From Apostichopus japonicus (taxonomy: Eukaryota > Echinodermata > Holothuroidea > Aspidochirotida > Stichopodidae), in assembly GCF_037975245.1 (NCBI RefSeq), contig NC_092566.1, positions 8,162,001 to 8,226,000 of the forward strand: a DNA stretch of 64,000 nt, read 5' to 3'. The translations under genes and the position numbers were made by a program. Shown piece after piece: positions 11,638 through 22,992 of the stretch. The notes beneath the pieces were generated by a model. It made no database searches and was not told the DNA's origin. It worked only from the letters and a program-made list of their open reading frames with translations. The stretch's first letter is position 1. Every line of letters starts with the position of its first letter.

Positions 11638-12676
11638 CATAGGCGTAGGAGGCTGGGGGGCTGCAGCCCCCCAACCAATTATTTTTGTGAAAATTCGGGC
11701 AATGTGCTGAGAATTTTTCGGGCACTTACTGGAAGAAGAAGAATTTGCAGTGTTTTTTTTTTCTTTTTGGGTGAAAATTCGGCAATATGCAGAGAATTTT
11801 TCGGGCATCTACTGAAAGAATAATAATTTGCAATGTGTTTTTCAATTTTTTGGTGAAAATTTGGGCAATATGCTGAGAATTTTTCGAGCACCTACTGAAA
11901 GAAGAAGAATTTGCAATGTGTTTTTCAATTTTTTGGTGAAAATTTGGGCAATATATGCTGAGAATTTTTTTTCGGGCACCTACCAGTGGCGGAGCGTCCA
12001 TACAGTCAGAGGGGGCCGATGAACCCCCCCCCCCTCCCTGAAGGACTCAAATGGACTGCTGGCGCTCTTTTCAGCTTTTTACCACTTTCTACTTATTCGC
12101 GATTATTGACTTTTTTTATTGCGCTCTCAAATACCTATTGACATTTGTCACATTTTGTTTGGTGCAATTTTCTGACAAATGGCGATGACACCTATTTATT
12201 CTTCGTTTATCTGCAAGTAAGCTAGGCCTGGGAAGGGTCATTTCCGGCGATCTAGGGAGTATCTTTACTCAAAAGTTTTTTGTACGCTCCGCGCCAACCG
12301 GTGGTGGCGCTCCGCTTAGATAGTGTCGAAAGCGCCCCTACAGAGCATTCTCTCCCCCCTGACCAATACCCCTAGCTACGCCACTGGCACCTACTGAAAG
12401 AAGAAGAATTTACAATGTGTTTTTCAATAGTTAAACTTATATTATTATCATTATTGTTGTAACGACTTCCCCAATAATTATTACCAATATGGAAGGGTAA
12501 TAACACGAAAGGTTTAATGTTATTGGCATGTGATGTAATAAGCGATGAATGCCTATATGATGTGCACATTGACATGTGGGACGCGCGCGCGGAGCGTGCG
12601 AAAAATTGTGGTTATATTTTTCGGGCAAGTCGTTACAGCCCCCCCCCCCAAATCAAATGAGGCTCCTACGCCTATG
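11638..12676 (-). mobile_element. hAT-like element, CATAGGCGTAGGAG family (reverse orientation)
   Basis: Termini CATAGGCGTAGGAGGC and GCTCCTACGCCTATG with near-perfect 8-bp duplication GGTACGTG / GGCACGTG. It contains about four ~83-bp internal tandem units (11690-11980) and is interrupted at 11984 by a second element at the same site as its relative at 45481-46689. Non-coding. Confidence 0.85.
11984..12386. mobile_element. Inner hAT-like element, CAGTGGCGGAGC family
   Basis: Begins CAGTGGCGGAGCGTC and ends GCTACGCCACTG; perfect 8-bp duplication GCACCTAC at 11976-11983 and 12387-12394. Its homologue inside 45481-46689 occupies the same position in the host element. Non-coding, 403 bp. Confidence 0.88.
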
Positions 12677-12917
12677 GGCACGTGCCCCCCCCCCCACTTT
12701 TCCTCAGGTTTAAAATGTGCCCTTTTTCTACATAAAAATTGAGGTGTCTCAAGTAAGCAGCCAGGGAACCAGAATGAACACTCGCGAAGGGCCGTTTCCG
12801 GCCATCTGAGGGGTTTGTAAAACCACAAATTTTCTTGTACGCTCCGCGCCAACCAATGGTGGCGCTCCGCTCAGATAGTCGTGCATACAACTTTGCAAAT
12901 CCTGGCTACGCCCCTGA

Positions 12918-13679
12918 CTTTTAATGAATTTCTGTGGATCAAACTCAAAGCTATTTCGAATGGAAAAAAATTGTTAAGATATTAACAAGAATAAACTCTA
13001 ATTCGGAAGATTCCTACTTTAGCAGTAGCATGATTTCACCTCATTTTGTCTCAAAAGAAAACTTGTTCCTTGTTTCCCATTTTGCACATTGGATATTGCA
13101 GTGCTAGTATGCATATTTACCTTGAAGGGGGGTGGGGGCGTTGATGGAGTGATGTGTATACGCAAATGAGAGTGATAAAGGGTACCAAATATAAGGCTGC
13201 ATCAGTCCAATCGAATTTCTGCAAAGTGCCCTTTGATGTCGGTGCCCCCCCCCCCCCAGATTAAAAGTGCTTCCGCCGCCCTTGCAGACAATGGTGATTA
13301 TAGTATTAGTAATGAAGGCAAGGAGAAGGGGAATATTCCTACAGGAAGACTGACACGTACACATATACTCCTAATCCTACGCATACTAAGCTCTGCATAC
13401 ACATAACTGTGCCAAAATCTAAATTTAAACGGTAACTTATATTTGGGCTCTTAAGTTATGCTCGGAATTAATCCATGACCTAGTACTTTAGTAGGCCTAT
13501 ATTCAGGCCATTTGTAGAACACATAAAATGCATACGGTACTAGACCTGTATATAATTTAAACAAGTAGCAGTTTTGGAATATCATTTAAATTAGACACTA
13601 TATCCTAGCCGCAGCCTGGCCTAGCATATAGAAAAAGTCTAGGAAGCCTAAGTTTAGCTCATTAACAGTAGCACCTCAC
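12918..13679. other. No gene recognised; transposon scraps
   Basis: C-rich tract at 13243-13258 followed by CCGCCGCCCTTGCAG looks like a transposon remnant. Otherwise nothing supportable. Confidence 0.45.
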
Positions 13680-13866
13680 CGGTCTTTTCTGAATTTAAAG
13701 CAGCATTTTGCGTTTGGGCGCCGTTTTCTATTTTTTTGACATGTCCATCGAGTTTTTTACATATATCAAATACAAAACAGCAAACTAAGATATCAGCCAA
13801 GTTTTCCCTGCCAACATGGTTAATTGGCGAGTAATTAAGGATATTTGCAGAGAATGAGAAAAGCAT
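13680..13866 (-). CDS. Candidate first coding exon, unknown protein
   Basis: From the ATG at 13866 an open frame of 62 codons begins MLFSFSANILNYSP and continues with a hydrophobic stretch (ADILVCCFVFDICKKL) and a charged tail (KKIENGAQTQN). A consensus-like donor (CCG then GTGAGG) falls at 13679-13674; without splicing the frame runs to a stop at 13654. It would be transcribed divergently from the gene starting at 14427, with a gap of about 560 bp. No family recognised and no second exon traced, so this may be a chance frame. Confidence 0.28.
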
Positions 13867-14003
13867 CCACGACAAAATTCCACATTTAAAATTAATCGCA
13901 TACAGTACCCCAAACCCACTAGTTTGAATTCAACCAATCAGAGATGCAGGTTTAGTTATGAGCCGTTGCTAAAAATAGATTCAAGACTTTGCGTTGTCAC
14001 AAC

Positions 14004-14028
14004 CAGGGAGTTGTTATGGAACTCCCTG
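14004..14028. repeat. 25-bp near-palindrome, CAGGGAG family
   Basis: CAGGGAGTT and AACTCCCTG arms around GTTATGG. Read on the other strand it equals the 28-bp palindrome at 22378-22405 minus one GTT in one arm. Flanks TCACAAC and GTACAAC share five of seven bases, a worn target duplication. Confidence 0.7.
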
Positions 14029-14426
14029 GTACAACTGCCATAGGCCTATAGACTGTACACAAATCAGGCTTGGTGTTGGATTACGTATTGGTCAATGACG
14101 TTCGTAGTGTTTAAAGGCGATATCGCTCGTAGACTTTTTTTTGAGGGCGCTGGCATTATCGAGGTTTCAGCGAGGTTTAATGGGACCCCTATTAATCACG
14201 TGACCTCGGTGGCAAATTTAGATCAGTGAATAGCACAGGCAAGCGTATGCGTAACAAGCCCGTACCCATGCACACAATGTTATAACACAGCATTTCAGAT
14301 TACTGTATTGTTTACCGCAAAGGATTTTCGTACGCGATAGTTTGTTGTTTGTGTGCCTTTTGAGTAAAGAATACTGTACGATTTTCGTACAAATACATTC
14401 GATTAGACTAGAGTATAGTGACAATC

Positions 14427-17400
14427 ATGGAAAAGGGATCAGGGCAAGGAGAATCGGGCGAAAGAAAACGACCTTATCCTGGAACGAGCGTAGGTTCAAT
14501 TGGAGGAAAGCCATTGTTGCATGGACCTGACAAAAACAGCAGTGCAAAGGAACAACAGCGACGAAGAGATGCCACGAAGATCTATCTTCTACGTTCCTAC
14601 GTAAACTGGCAAATGGAGAAAGAACTCTACAAACATGTCCACGATTTGACTACTGTTAGCAACGCAGATTTCGCAGAACATTTGCTTCAGGATCACACAA
14701 AAAGGTAATGATTTGCTAAGCTAGGCTAAAACTGTATAGGGTAATACTAGTACATAGTAGTACTACAGGGTATTGTCTTAGGTAACTGTCAGTATTGCGA
14801 AGTACAGAAAACTGCAAAGTTCGGACAACCCTAAGAAATACACGATTTCACCATGATAACCTGCAAGCGAGAGCCAATATCACTAAAAACTAGGAAGCTA
14901 CAGTTATTTCCTCTCCAAAATGACCCGTGCGCAAGTATGTACGTACATATCTGTCAATAAAATGAAGATAGTTTTTAGGGTATTTTAAGGCTTAGGTGTT
15001 CGAACTTCGCAGTGTCTATGCTATTGTATTTGTAACGGGTACCGTTGTTTTCCGCACACGTTACTTTCCGCTGAAACAAAACGGTGTTTTCCGCAAACAA
15101 ATTTGTCAGCGGAAAACAACGTTTTTTTTCAGCGGAAAGTAACGTTTTTTTTGGAGGGACAGAATAACTTACTGAATTGATTAGGATAAATCGGATAGGA
15201 TAAATAGGATAAAACAGGATAAATCGGCCATTATTTTAGATGTAACTCGTAAGAAAGGTGGTGCAAAATGCGTGTTCGACTATTAAAACAGCCCTTACTT
15301 ATACAGCCATTTCCAGCGAAAATCAAAGATACCGCCTTTTACAATTTTTTTTTTAAACTATCATTACGCGGACCGCAGTTTTAATACTTTATTAGATAGT
15401 CAATCCTTCATAACGCGGGTGTCCCTTTGCCCTTTTATCGGCCGACCACCACATACTTCTTTAATAATCCCTAATTACACACCCCCAAGCCTCCTCTGTA
15501 TTATAAGCAGCTTAACTTTTCTGACATGAACTCAGTCTAACCATCCTTTATCGACGTTCTTTGATACTTTCTCATGTTATTTTAATCATCCTGCCTGAAT
15601 TTGGTATCCTAAAATATGCGGAAAATATAGTATACATGAAGGTGAAAAAAGGTGTTTTCCGCAGAAGAATTTTTCAGCGGAAAGTAATCAGCGGAAAGTA
15701 ACGTATGCGGAAAACAACTGACCATTTGTAACATAGGCCTACATGATTTGATGAGCCTAGGCTTTGTAACTAGGCCTATCATTCATTATTTTTCCAATGG
15801 ACCTAGCGTATGCTAACCTTATCATACTTATCCTAGCACAAAATAGCAGTAAGTTGTATTACTGAGTCATCATCATCACTGTTTGTGAATGCTTGTCATG
15901 AGGATACTGTATAGGCCGTGGCTATTCTTACGACTAGTGGTAACAATTATTTATAAACTGTTCTTACGACAAAGGCAAATTCATGTGCTGTAAAGTAAAT
16001 AAAGCAACTGCGCATGTAGTAGGGGTAACCCTAAACATAACCCTAAACCTCAATCCTAACCCTAACCGGAAGTTATTGTTACTCCTCGTTGTAAAATTAG
16101 TACTCCTAATCACTGGCGGATCCAGGGCCTTTGTTTGGGAGGGGCCAAGGTGGCATTAGAGTGATATGGGGGAGGGGTCTAAGGGGAGGGGGTGCGCCCC
16201 TCCCCTTTGGAAAATTTTCTATTGCTGAATGCCCTCAGATGCAATTTGGTGCCACAAAAGTGTACAATGGTGATGTTAATTTACTTCTAAAAAAAATGTT
16301 TCCCAGGTGTAATTTTTGTAAAATATTTATAAAACAAAGTTCCGATCATCTTTCTCAAGAAATTTTATTTCTCATAGGTTATAAATTTCTTACAACCAGC
16401 CTGTAACTGCAAAATGGTGTTAAACTGTAAATCCTCATGCTCATACATTTACATAGCTCCCAACTCTTGAGAAGGCAAATGCTGGTCCATGCCACGAATT
16501 GCCATCCTGGGAGAGGGGTATAATGGGAGGGGGTGTCCCCCCCTTTTGAATTTTTTGGAATCCTGGTGATGCCTACATGTAAAATGGTGGCACTTAGAAA
16601 GGCTTTTGTCACCCAAAATTTTCTGAGAAATATGCATTTTTTTGTGTGTAACATCAATAAATTGAATAGTAGGTGATAATTCATTCTTTCCCGTTGCATG
16701 AAAATGTTCACTGCTCGCCCCAATGAAAAGAAATATAGACTAATTTGAGGTTCAAATGATGCTGTAAAGGAGGTTTTATACTCTATTATGCTAAATGCTA
16801 AAGAAATGATGGTTGCTTAGTCAAAATTTGATGCAAATTTTTTTATGTATACTTGACAATTACAATGCGGTTTTTTCGGACGCTTGTGCGGGTCAGCGGG
16901 TTGGGTGTTAGAATGCGGGTCTAATTCCCGCGAATTGCGGGTCAGTTGGGAGCTCTGCATTTAATTTTAAACCAGAATACGAAATGGTTTAGACTAGTCT
17001 ACCACTGCTATTCCTCTCGATTTTTTTAATTTCCAATCATATGATTTAGCGGATGTTCGGAAACACTTTTTAGCTCACCTTTGGGGGGGGGGGGGGCATG
17101 GCCCCCTTGGATCCGCCAGTGCTCCTAATCATAAAAATGGCAACTGCCCATGCGTATCGGAAATTATTCTTACGACTAGTCGTAAGAATAGCCACTTTTT
17201 ACTCTATACAGTTAAAAATTAAAATATCCTTCCTAAAGAACACTGACAGGGACGGGGGGTCTTTAGTTTCACTCCTCATATTTATGCCATGGAAAGCTGG
17301 GCCTTCTCATCACCAAAAAGTAAACTGTTTTTGCCTCAACAAATTGATGGAAATATATTTTCTAACCACTAGGCCTAGGTGATCTGTTCATCCCCACCCC

Positions 17401-19983
17401 CTCCAGGTTCTAAATTGTTATCAGCTGTCCTTGTTTGAAGAATAATTCTTGTGAATGAGCATTTGAAGAAAAGCCTCACCTATGCCCAGTCATAATTAAC
17501 TAGGCATATAACATAACCTATAGTATTAGTAATAAGTATCTGAAGTTAGTGTTCATAGTAACTGTATTCCCTAATTTTGTAATATACACCAGTGAGGAAG
17601 GCATACTGTGCTGTACAAGTACAACCACATGGACCTGCAATTTTTCCTATAAAAATAATGCATCTACATAAATAATTTAGAATCACTCCTAACTGATTCA
17701 CATGTTTTCACACCGCTGCGTATGCAACTAGACCTTAGGTTTTTCTAAGGTCAGCCACAGCCAGCATATATGCAATCAAGTTTTAATGGTTCATTTGGGC
17801 AACAGGGTGTTATACTGTTATCTACTGACTGTCTGTCCTCCATATTCCAGCAATCATGTGTACATTTCTGTGTTTGGGATTTTTGAAGGAACCCAACTGC
17901 TATGCAAGAAATTAGGTAAATTAGCCTCACAAATTGAGGGACCATAGTACATATAGCTATACCTATATAAACCTTTATATAGCCATGCCTGGAGGTAAGA
18001 AAGTACCAGTTTTTTTGTGTAGGCCTGATGCTCATACTTTATGATGCTGTGCTAAGTTATCATATTTTTTATATATAGTCAGTACTATGCTTGTTTTTGT
18101 TCAGCTTCTTGTGAATGATCTGATGTTTAGTGTTCAAAAATTATAATATCTATTAAATTTGGTGGCCGAAACTATCTCTTGTGGAGAGTAATCTAGTGTT
18201 AAATTAATGGTAGTCTGAAATCAAGCTATTCATGTAAACAGGAATTTTTCACAATGGTGGGCTTATGTCATGGAGTAAGCTAGCATCTCAATTCTCACTC
18301 ATGAAACCAACTGCTCACATAAACAGGAAGCTTACACAGTAGGTAAAAAATGAGTGTACATCAAACTTTGATCAAAAGACTGGACATCTTTTAGCGATAT
18401 GAAACCAATCAGTTCACTAAGACAGGAAGTTTACATAGTAAATTTTACATTGACATGTGAGCTCAAGTTGTTGGGCAAGCAGTTGGGCACACAAAATTAT
18501 CCTTACAATTCTTGAAAGGTACCGCGGTTTATGGATATGTTGAAGAAGAGTATGAAAGAATATCTCATCCTTATCTGGGTTTAAATCAATGTGGGTTAAC
18601 AATATGTTATTATTGAAATCTGCCTAAGTGTTTGTTTGTTACTTTTCTCTTTCATACTTTTTCTTGGGTAGGTATGATAAAAACATGTATGTTTGTAATG
18701 ATTTGGTCATTACCAGATTCATTACGCATACAATTAAGCTTGGGTGTACAGTAAAATTACTGTTTCAGTTATATGATTTACGGACAATTTTTTTTGTTTC
18801 ATTGTATAGGTTTCAAATGCATCTTTTCCGGAAAGATGCTGAAAGTCAAACAGAGGCATTCTCAGCAGCTGTCACCACAGAAAGATCAGTTGACACTCAG
18901 AAAGGAGAAGGTAAATTTATATGTTTATCCTTGCATGAATTACAGACTGGAAGAGCAGTGCTAATCTTATCTGATCTGATGTGATCAGAAAAATAATACA
19001 ATTTCATTCTCATTAAATTCCAAAAGAAAAGAAAAAAATGGTAGCATATTGCTCATCCACTAAAAAGCATACATGTGTATGAAAATTTATAAAAGTAAGT
19101 GGGCCTGATATTCTCAGGATCTTCTTTAGAGGCAAACTGACTAGTAACAGTAAATTCAAGAGACACAATAGAGCCTGGAACAGAGAGGACATGGTGAACA
19201 CAAAGAAAGAAGTTAATGGTGTATTGAACAAAAGGAGTCAGTGAAAGCAGAGGTATTTAGATAAACTGTGCTAAACTGCGTACAAAGCGAGGATTAAGTA
19301 AGGAGAGAGGGCGAATAAACTATAGCAGAATACAGAGATGGAGCAGGATAAAGTTAGTCATGTCCTTCCTGTATATTGAGCCCATTCAGTTGAATGGTGC
19401 TAGGGCATTCCGTCCACTCTCTCTATCTCTGCTGTGGTGTACTGTGTCTGAGATGGTTAAATACGAATTTAGTTACCTGTTGGGACACATCTTTAATGGT
19501 ATGATTGGGCAGCTGAAAGTGTTCCCCTACTGGAGTCTCCATTTTCATGGTATTGATTTGTGACTAGAACTGCTTCTTGAGGGTGGTCTTGGTTTCACCA
19601 ACATACTTGTAACCTCAATGCCCTCTAAACTCAATGACACCATTTAAATTGAAATATCAGTTTCCAGTGCTGCATAAGTGTGATAAGTTCTAAACAAAAG
19701 GTATAATTTTAGTCACAGCCATAGAAGCTATAGCAGGATACTTGCAATCTAGTAACTCTTGTTTTATGTAATCTCTACAGATACACCTGATCCAGTTACT
19801 TCAACACCTCTCAAGAAGCCATCTGCCAATGTTCTGTCCAATGTCACCAGTAGGATTAGATATGGAGCAGCATGGGAGAGAAACCTCAGACTATACGAAT
19901 ACACATTGCCACATTTACATGATCCTGAACAAAAGAGATCATACATATGGCAGGGACAAGCACTTTTCCCAGACATTTGTTGA
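14427..19983 (+). CDS. Three-exon host gene, 193-residue protein of unknown family
   Basis: Coding exons: 14427-14704, 18810-18910 and 19781-19983 (TGA at 19981). Donors are AAAAG|GTAATG and GAAG|GTAAAT; acceptors are TTGTATAG and CTCTACAG. Phases join correctly (2, then 1) and the frame stays open across all three, total 582 nt. The start ATG has A at -3 and G at +4. Residues 1-50 are basic and low in complexity (GERKRPYPG); 50-92 form a likely helical segment (YLLRSYVNWQMEKELYKHV, then NADFAEHLLQDH); exon 2 is polar and Ser/Thr/Glu-rich; exon 3 ends with an aromatic segment (YIWQGQALFPDIC). No signal peptide or membrane segment. The W...L...DFA.HLL pattern recalls a motif of uncharacterised animal proteins, but I assign no function. 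Intron 1 (4.1 kb) carries four transposon insertions; intron 2 is 0.87 kb. Confidence 0.62.
14788..15016. mobile_element. MITE with TGCGAAGT ends, short form (intron 1)
   Basis: Starts GTCAGTATTGCGAAGT and ends GAACTTCGCAGTGTC. It shares its internal sequence (e.g. CCTAAGAAATACACGATTT, GTCAATAAAATGA) with 76-240, with an internal section deleted. 229 bp, non-coding. Confidence 0.7.
15037..15723. mobile_element. 687-bp MITE with 9-bp target duplication (intron 1)
   Basis: Inverted ends share GTTGTTTTCCGCA and ACGTTACTTTCCGCTGA (left 15043-15080, right 15688-15720). ATTTGTAAC flanks both sides (15028-15036, 15724-15732). Further ends-like words recur at 15080-15145 and 15650-15690, so each terminus is a compound repeat. 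A 9-bp duplication is typical of Mutator-like elements; no transposase. Confidence 0.8.
15919..17195. mobile_element. MITE with telomere-like CCCTAA core, split by a hAT-like insertion
   Basis: Inverted ends GTGGCTATTCTTACGACTAG and its complement at 17170-17195. The core has degenerate CCCTAA repeats (16025-16065). Without the 1-kb insertion it is about 258 bp and matches the intact copy at 60584-60861. The terminus contains the palindrome TTACGACTAGTCGTAA. Flanking duplication is not clear. Confidence 0.85.
16111..17121. mobile_element. hAT-like element inside the CCCTAA MITE
   Basis: Ends CACTGGCGGATCCAGGG and TTGGATCCGCCAGTG; perfect 8-bp duplication CTCCTAAT at 16103-16110 and 17122-17129. 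The core has GGGGAGGGGTCTAAGGGGAG-type stretches, like those in 7500-7550. 1011 bp, no transposase recognised. Confidence 0.88.
17196..18809 (+). other. Remainder of intron 1
   Basis: AT-rich sequence between the transposon cluster and the acceptor at 18808-18809. No other exon, RNA or repeat is supportable. Confidence 0.5.
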
Positions 19984-22198
19984 CAGGTTGTGCGACATTC
20001 ACAAACGTTGGATTAGCAGCTATTGATACATCTGCATCACCAGATTGAGATAAATTGCTTTCGTCCATTTCGTTCGATAGTAGCTATGACTGTGAATCAG
20101 GAGCTTGGCCACCCTCTAAGTCAAGGTGGGCAAGGTTGGGGAAATTCAATCAAGGAGTAACAATCAGAGAATGGCCAGCTTTATATTATTGTATATAGGC
20201 CTACACGCACAGCGTGTATAAATATCTGTATCGGTTTATTTATACTGGTGTTCATTTCCGTTGCCAGGAGGGGATATGATTTGAACGTGGGGGAGGGTGT
20301 GGGGGGTGGGGAGGGGGTCCCATTTGAAGTGTCCAAACGATGCTAATCTTTACATCTATCTTCTTGAATCACATGTACCCCTATCGACACGATCAATCAG
20401 TCCTGTCTCTCACCTCCTCTCATGCACTGGTGTATTTATTTCCTGGCAAGATAACAGTTAGGCATAGTAAGGGTCAGAGGTCATCACAACTTAAAGAGTT
20501 GTGCGAGTCCCTGTGGTCTCTTACATCCTGGTAGCAGTAGAGAGAAGAAGCCTAATAGATCAGAAACCATAATCATCTTCTGTTGTGTCTTATTTTCCAG
20601 CATCCTTGAAACATTATATCCTTCCCCTTTGATTTGTTGATGTCATAAAGCTGTATTTATGTTGTGCATTATTTAATTCCAGTATTTAGATTGTATATTC
20701 TCCTTGTGTATTTGACAGTATCCCAGTGATCTCAATTTTTCTGCTCTTGTTTTTTTTTTCTCTGTACTTTCATATCATATCTATCTCTACCCATAGCCTC
20801 CATCTCCACATTTTCTTTACCTTCTTCCTCCATCCCTTCATCTGTCTTTCACTCTTTCTTTTTTTGACCTCTTTCCTCCCCTCAGTTTACCCTGTATGTT
20901 TTAGTTTGCCGATTCACCGCCCCCCCCCCCGCATCTCACCCCCAAAAAAGTTCACAAGGTTGACAAGTCTCCCCGTGCTAGTCCCAAGCTATACACCCTT
21001 GTGGTGACCGTTCAATATACTTGCGGATCAAATGGAAAGCCTCACCCCCACCCCTTATTCCCAATGTAATGAATCCGCAAATGGAAGATTATTCAGAGTT
21101 GTTCGTGATGGTTCAATGATCTTATAGTCAGGCATAGGCCTATATGGTTCTCTTTGTCCTTCATTGCCGTCGAAGTTTGAAATGAATTAATCGTGCTAGG
21201 AACTTCCGGGCAATGTTTAATTTTCTGTGGCAAGAAAAAAAGCTTCCCCCAGTCTCTCCTGGTTGACATATAGAGACCGTACGCCTATATGGTCACACAA
21301 TAGTATAGATACGTATGATCCATGCAGACAGCTAGTATATATATTTTTTAATTCAATCCAGTTTCAGTTAAAGTTTCGAGTTGTAATTCGAGTCAGTCGT
21401 GATGAGGTGCCCCATGGTGGAGCTGGGTAACCCACCCCAACCCCGTTGCCGACTTTCTGGCATTTCGTTGGGAGCCGTTCGGAACAAGAAGCAGGATAGT
21501 CAATTCTGGGAGTACAGTACGCTGGAAAGCAATACACTGACGTGATTTAGAAAAAAAAGTTTTTTGCTTTGACGGCCGATGCTCATCGAGACACTTTTCA
21601 ATGGAAATAACTATTAGTTTATTGTTCATGTACTTATTCCCTTTTTGCCAATCCTTTCTATAGAGGGTGGAGCCGCCCCTTATGGCAACGTATTTTCCTT
21701 CCCTTTTCCGTTCAAGTTTCGTTATTTTTTAATTCGGGTCAAAGGGGTGCAAGGACAGGGTTTACGTGCACCGGTTAGGAGGACAGGGTGCAGCTAGGGC
21801 AAGTGCTCTGTGATCGCCTAAAGGGCCCGTTGCCAGGAGTTCAAAAATAATTAAATATACATATTTATCTATATATGGTATATGACATAAAATGCTTTGA
21901 CTTTCCCTCCTGATATATAACTAAAATTTATATCTAAAATACAATGTAAGCTGTGACTCTGTCTATGTATAATTAATACCTAAAGTGGCTGAAATACCAA
22001 TTGTTTACACATGACGGACTTGACTTTACGTTTGATACCCAATAGTTTGTAATCACTTCAGTCAATTTTTTCACTCATTCGCGTTTGTCTTTTTGTGACA
22101 CCAGTCAGCGTGAATCAGACATAAAGCTCATAACTATTAGTTTCTTGAGCTGTTTCTTGACTTCGACTGCTCACCATGTAGGCCTAAAAGAGTAAAAG
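19984..22198. other. Probable 3' flank of the three-exon gene, then non-coding sequence
   Basis: The 3' UTR presumably starts at 19984, but I see no decisive polyadenylation site. A pyrimidine-rich tract covers 20740-20940, with a C run at 20922. G-rich transposon-like scrap at 20288-20320. No gene. Confidence 0.4.
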
Positions 22199-22227
22199 CA
22201 GGGAACTGCTAGAGTAGCAGCTCCCTG
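22199..22227. repeat. 29-bp near-palindrome, CAGGGA family variant
   Basis: Arms CAGGGAACTGCT and AGCAGCTCCCTG pair at 11 of 12 positions around AGAGT. Flanks GTAAAAG and GTCAAAC share five of seven bases. It lies 150 bp from the palindrome at 22378. Confidence 0.65.
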
Positions 22228-22377
22228 GTCAAACTATTACGCCTGATGCAAAGCTCGACCGTAACTTATACTGTACAGCCCATTAGTTGTGAAAAAGTTC
22301 TGAACGTAAAACAAAGCACAGAGTTTTGTATCACACAATACACACGAAAACGCGGCGTAATACCGCACACTACTGAC

Positions 22378-22405
22378 CAGGGAGTTGTTCCATAACAACT
22401 CCCTG
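22378..22405. repeat. 28-bp palindrome, CAGGGAG family
   Basis: Arms CAGGGAGTTGTT and AACAACTCCCTG are perfect 12-bp complements around CCAT. Flanks TACTGAC and TACTGCC match at six of seven bases, consistent with a 7-bp target duplication. Confidence 0.75.
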
Positions 22406-22992
22406 TACTGCCACAGACAAGAAACTATGCAGGAATTTCGCCAAGGCCACCGTTCAAGTAACCGAACCCGTTTATTGCTTACTAGCCGTAAATACGGGAT
22501 TGGTGAGAAATTACGAGACAACAGGATGAACCGGTAGAGGGTAGTATTGATATTATTTTTGAATCGGGTGGTGTGAAGGACAGAATTTACGAGGAAATTA
22601 CGAGCGATCCCACCTTTAAATATTCATATTATGGGCTAGGTTAATTGGGATCCCAGCGGAAAATATCTTGGAGAAAAACAAAGTTGAAAGTTGCAAATTT
22701 TTCGACTTTTATGCCACCATTTGAAGTAAGATTTAAATAGATAAGCTAGTTATGTATGTCGTTATGGCATAGTGGATTCAGTGAGGTTGAGAAATATCAT
22801 AGAAAAGGACGCAAAATGCTGCTTTAAGTCTTTCTTTCTCAATTGTAAGTCACGTCTCCTCTTCACAGTATTTTCATTGACACTCAGCATTTCTGCCATT
22901 TGTCGATTTGTGAAACCCATCTTCATATATTCCTCCACTTTTCATCCATTTCAAATGACATTTTGAACATTTAATTTTGTTATGGTTATATC

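Larger units (their letters stand above)
11598..12917. mobile_element. Outermost relic of a three-level transposon nest
   Basis: The right end CCTGGCTACGCCCCTG is a clean hAT-like terminus; the left end near 11598 (AGGGAGGCGGAACCGGGGG) is a decayed counterpart. It is split by the element at 11638-12676. Right-hand internal sequence (12740-12890) resembles the family at 4840-4960 (CGTACAAGAAAATTT and GCGCCAACC-type words). Left boundary uncertain. Confidence 0.45.

Noticed and set aside
16025-16065. Interstitial telomere sequence
   Set aside because: The same CCCTAA tract is inside the same MITE at 60584-60861, so it is part of the element.
22237-22521. 94-codon minus-strand frame
   Set aside because: It crosses the palindrome at 22378-22405, an inserted repeat, so it is not a conserved coding frame.
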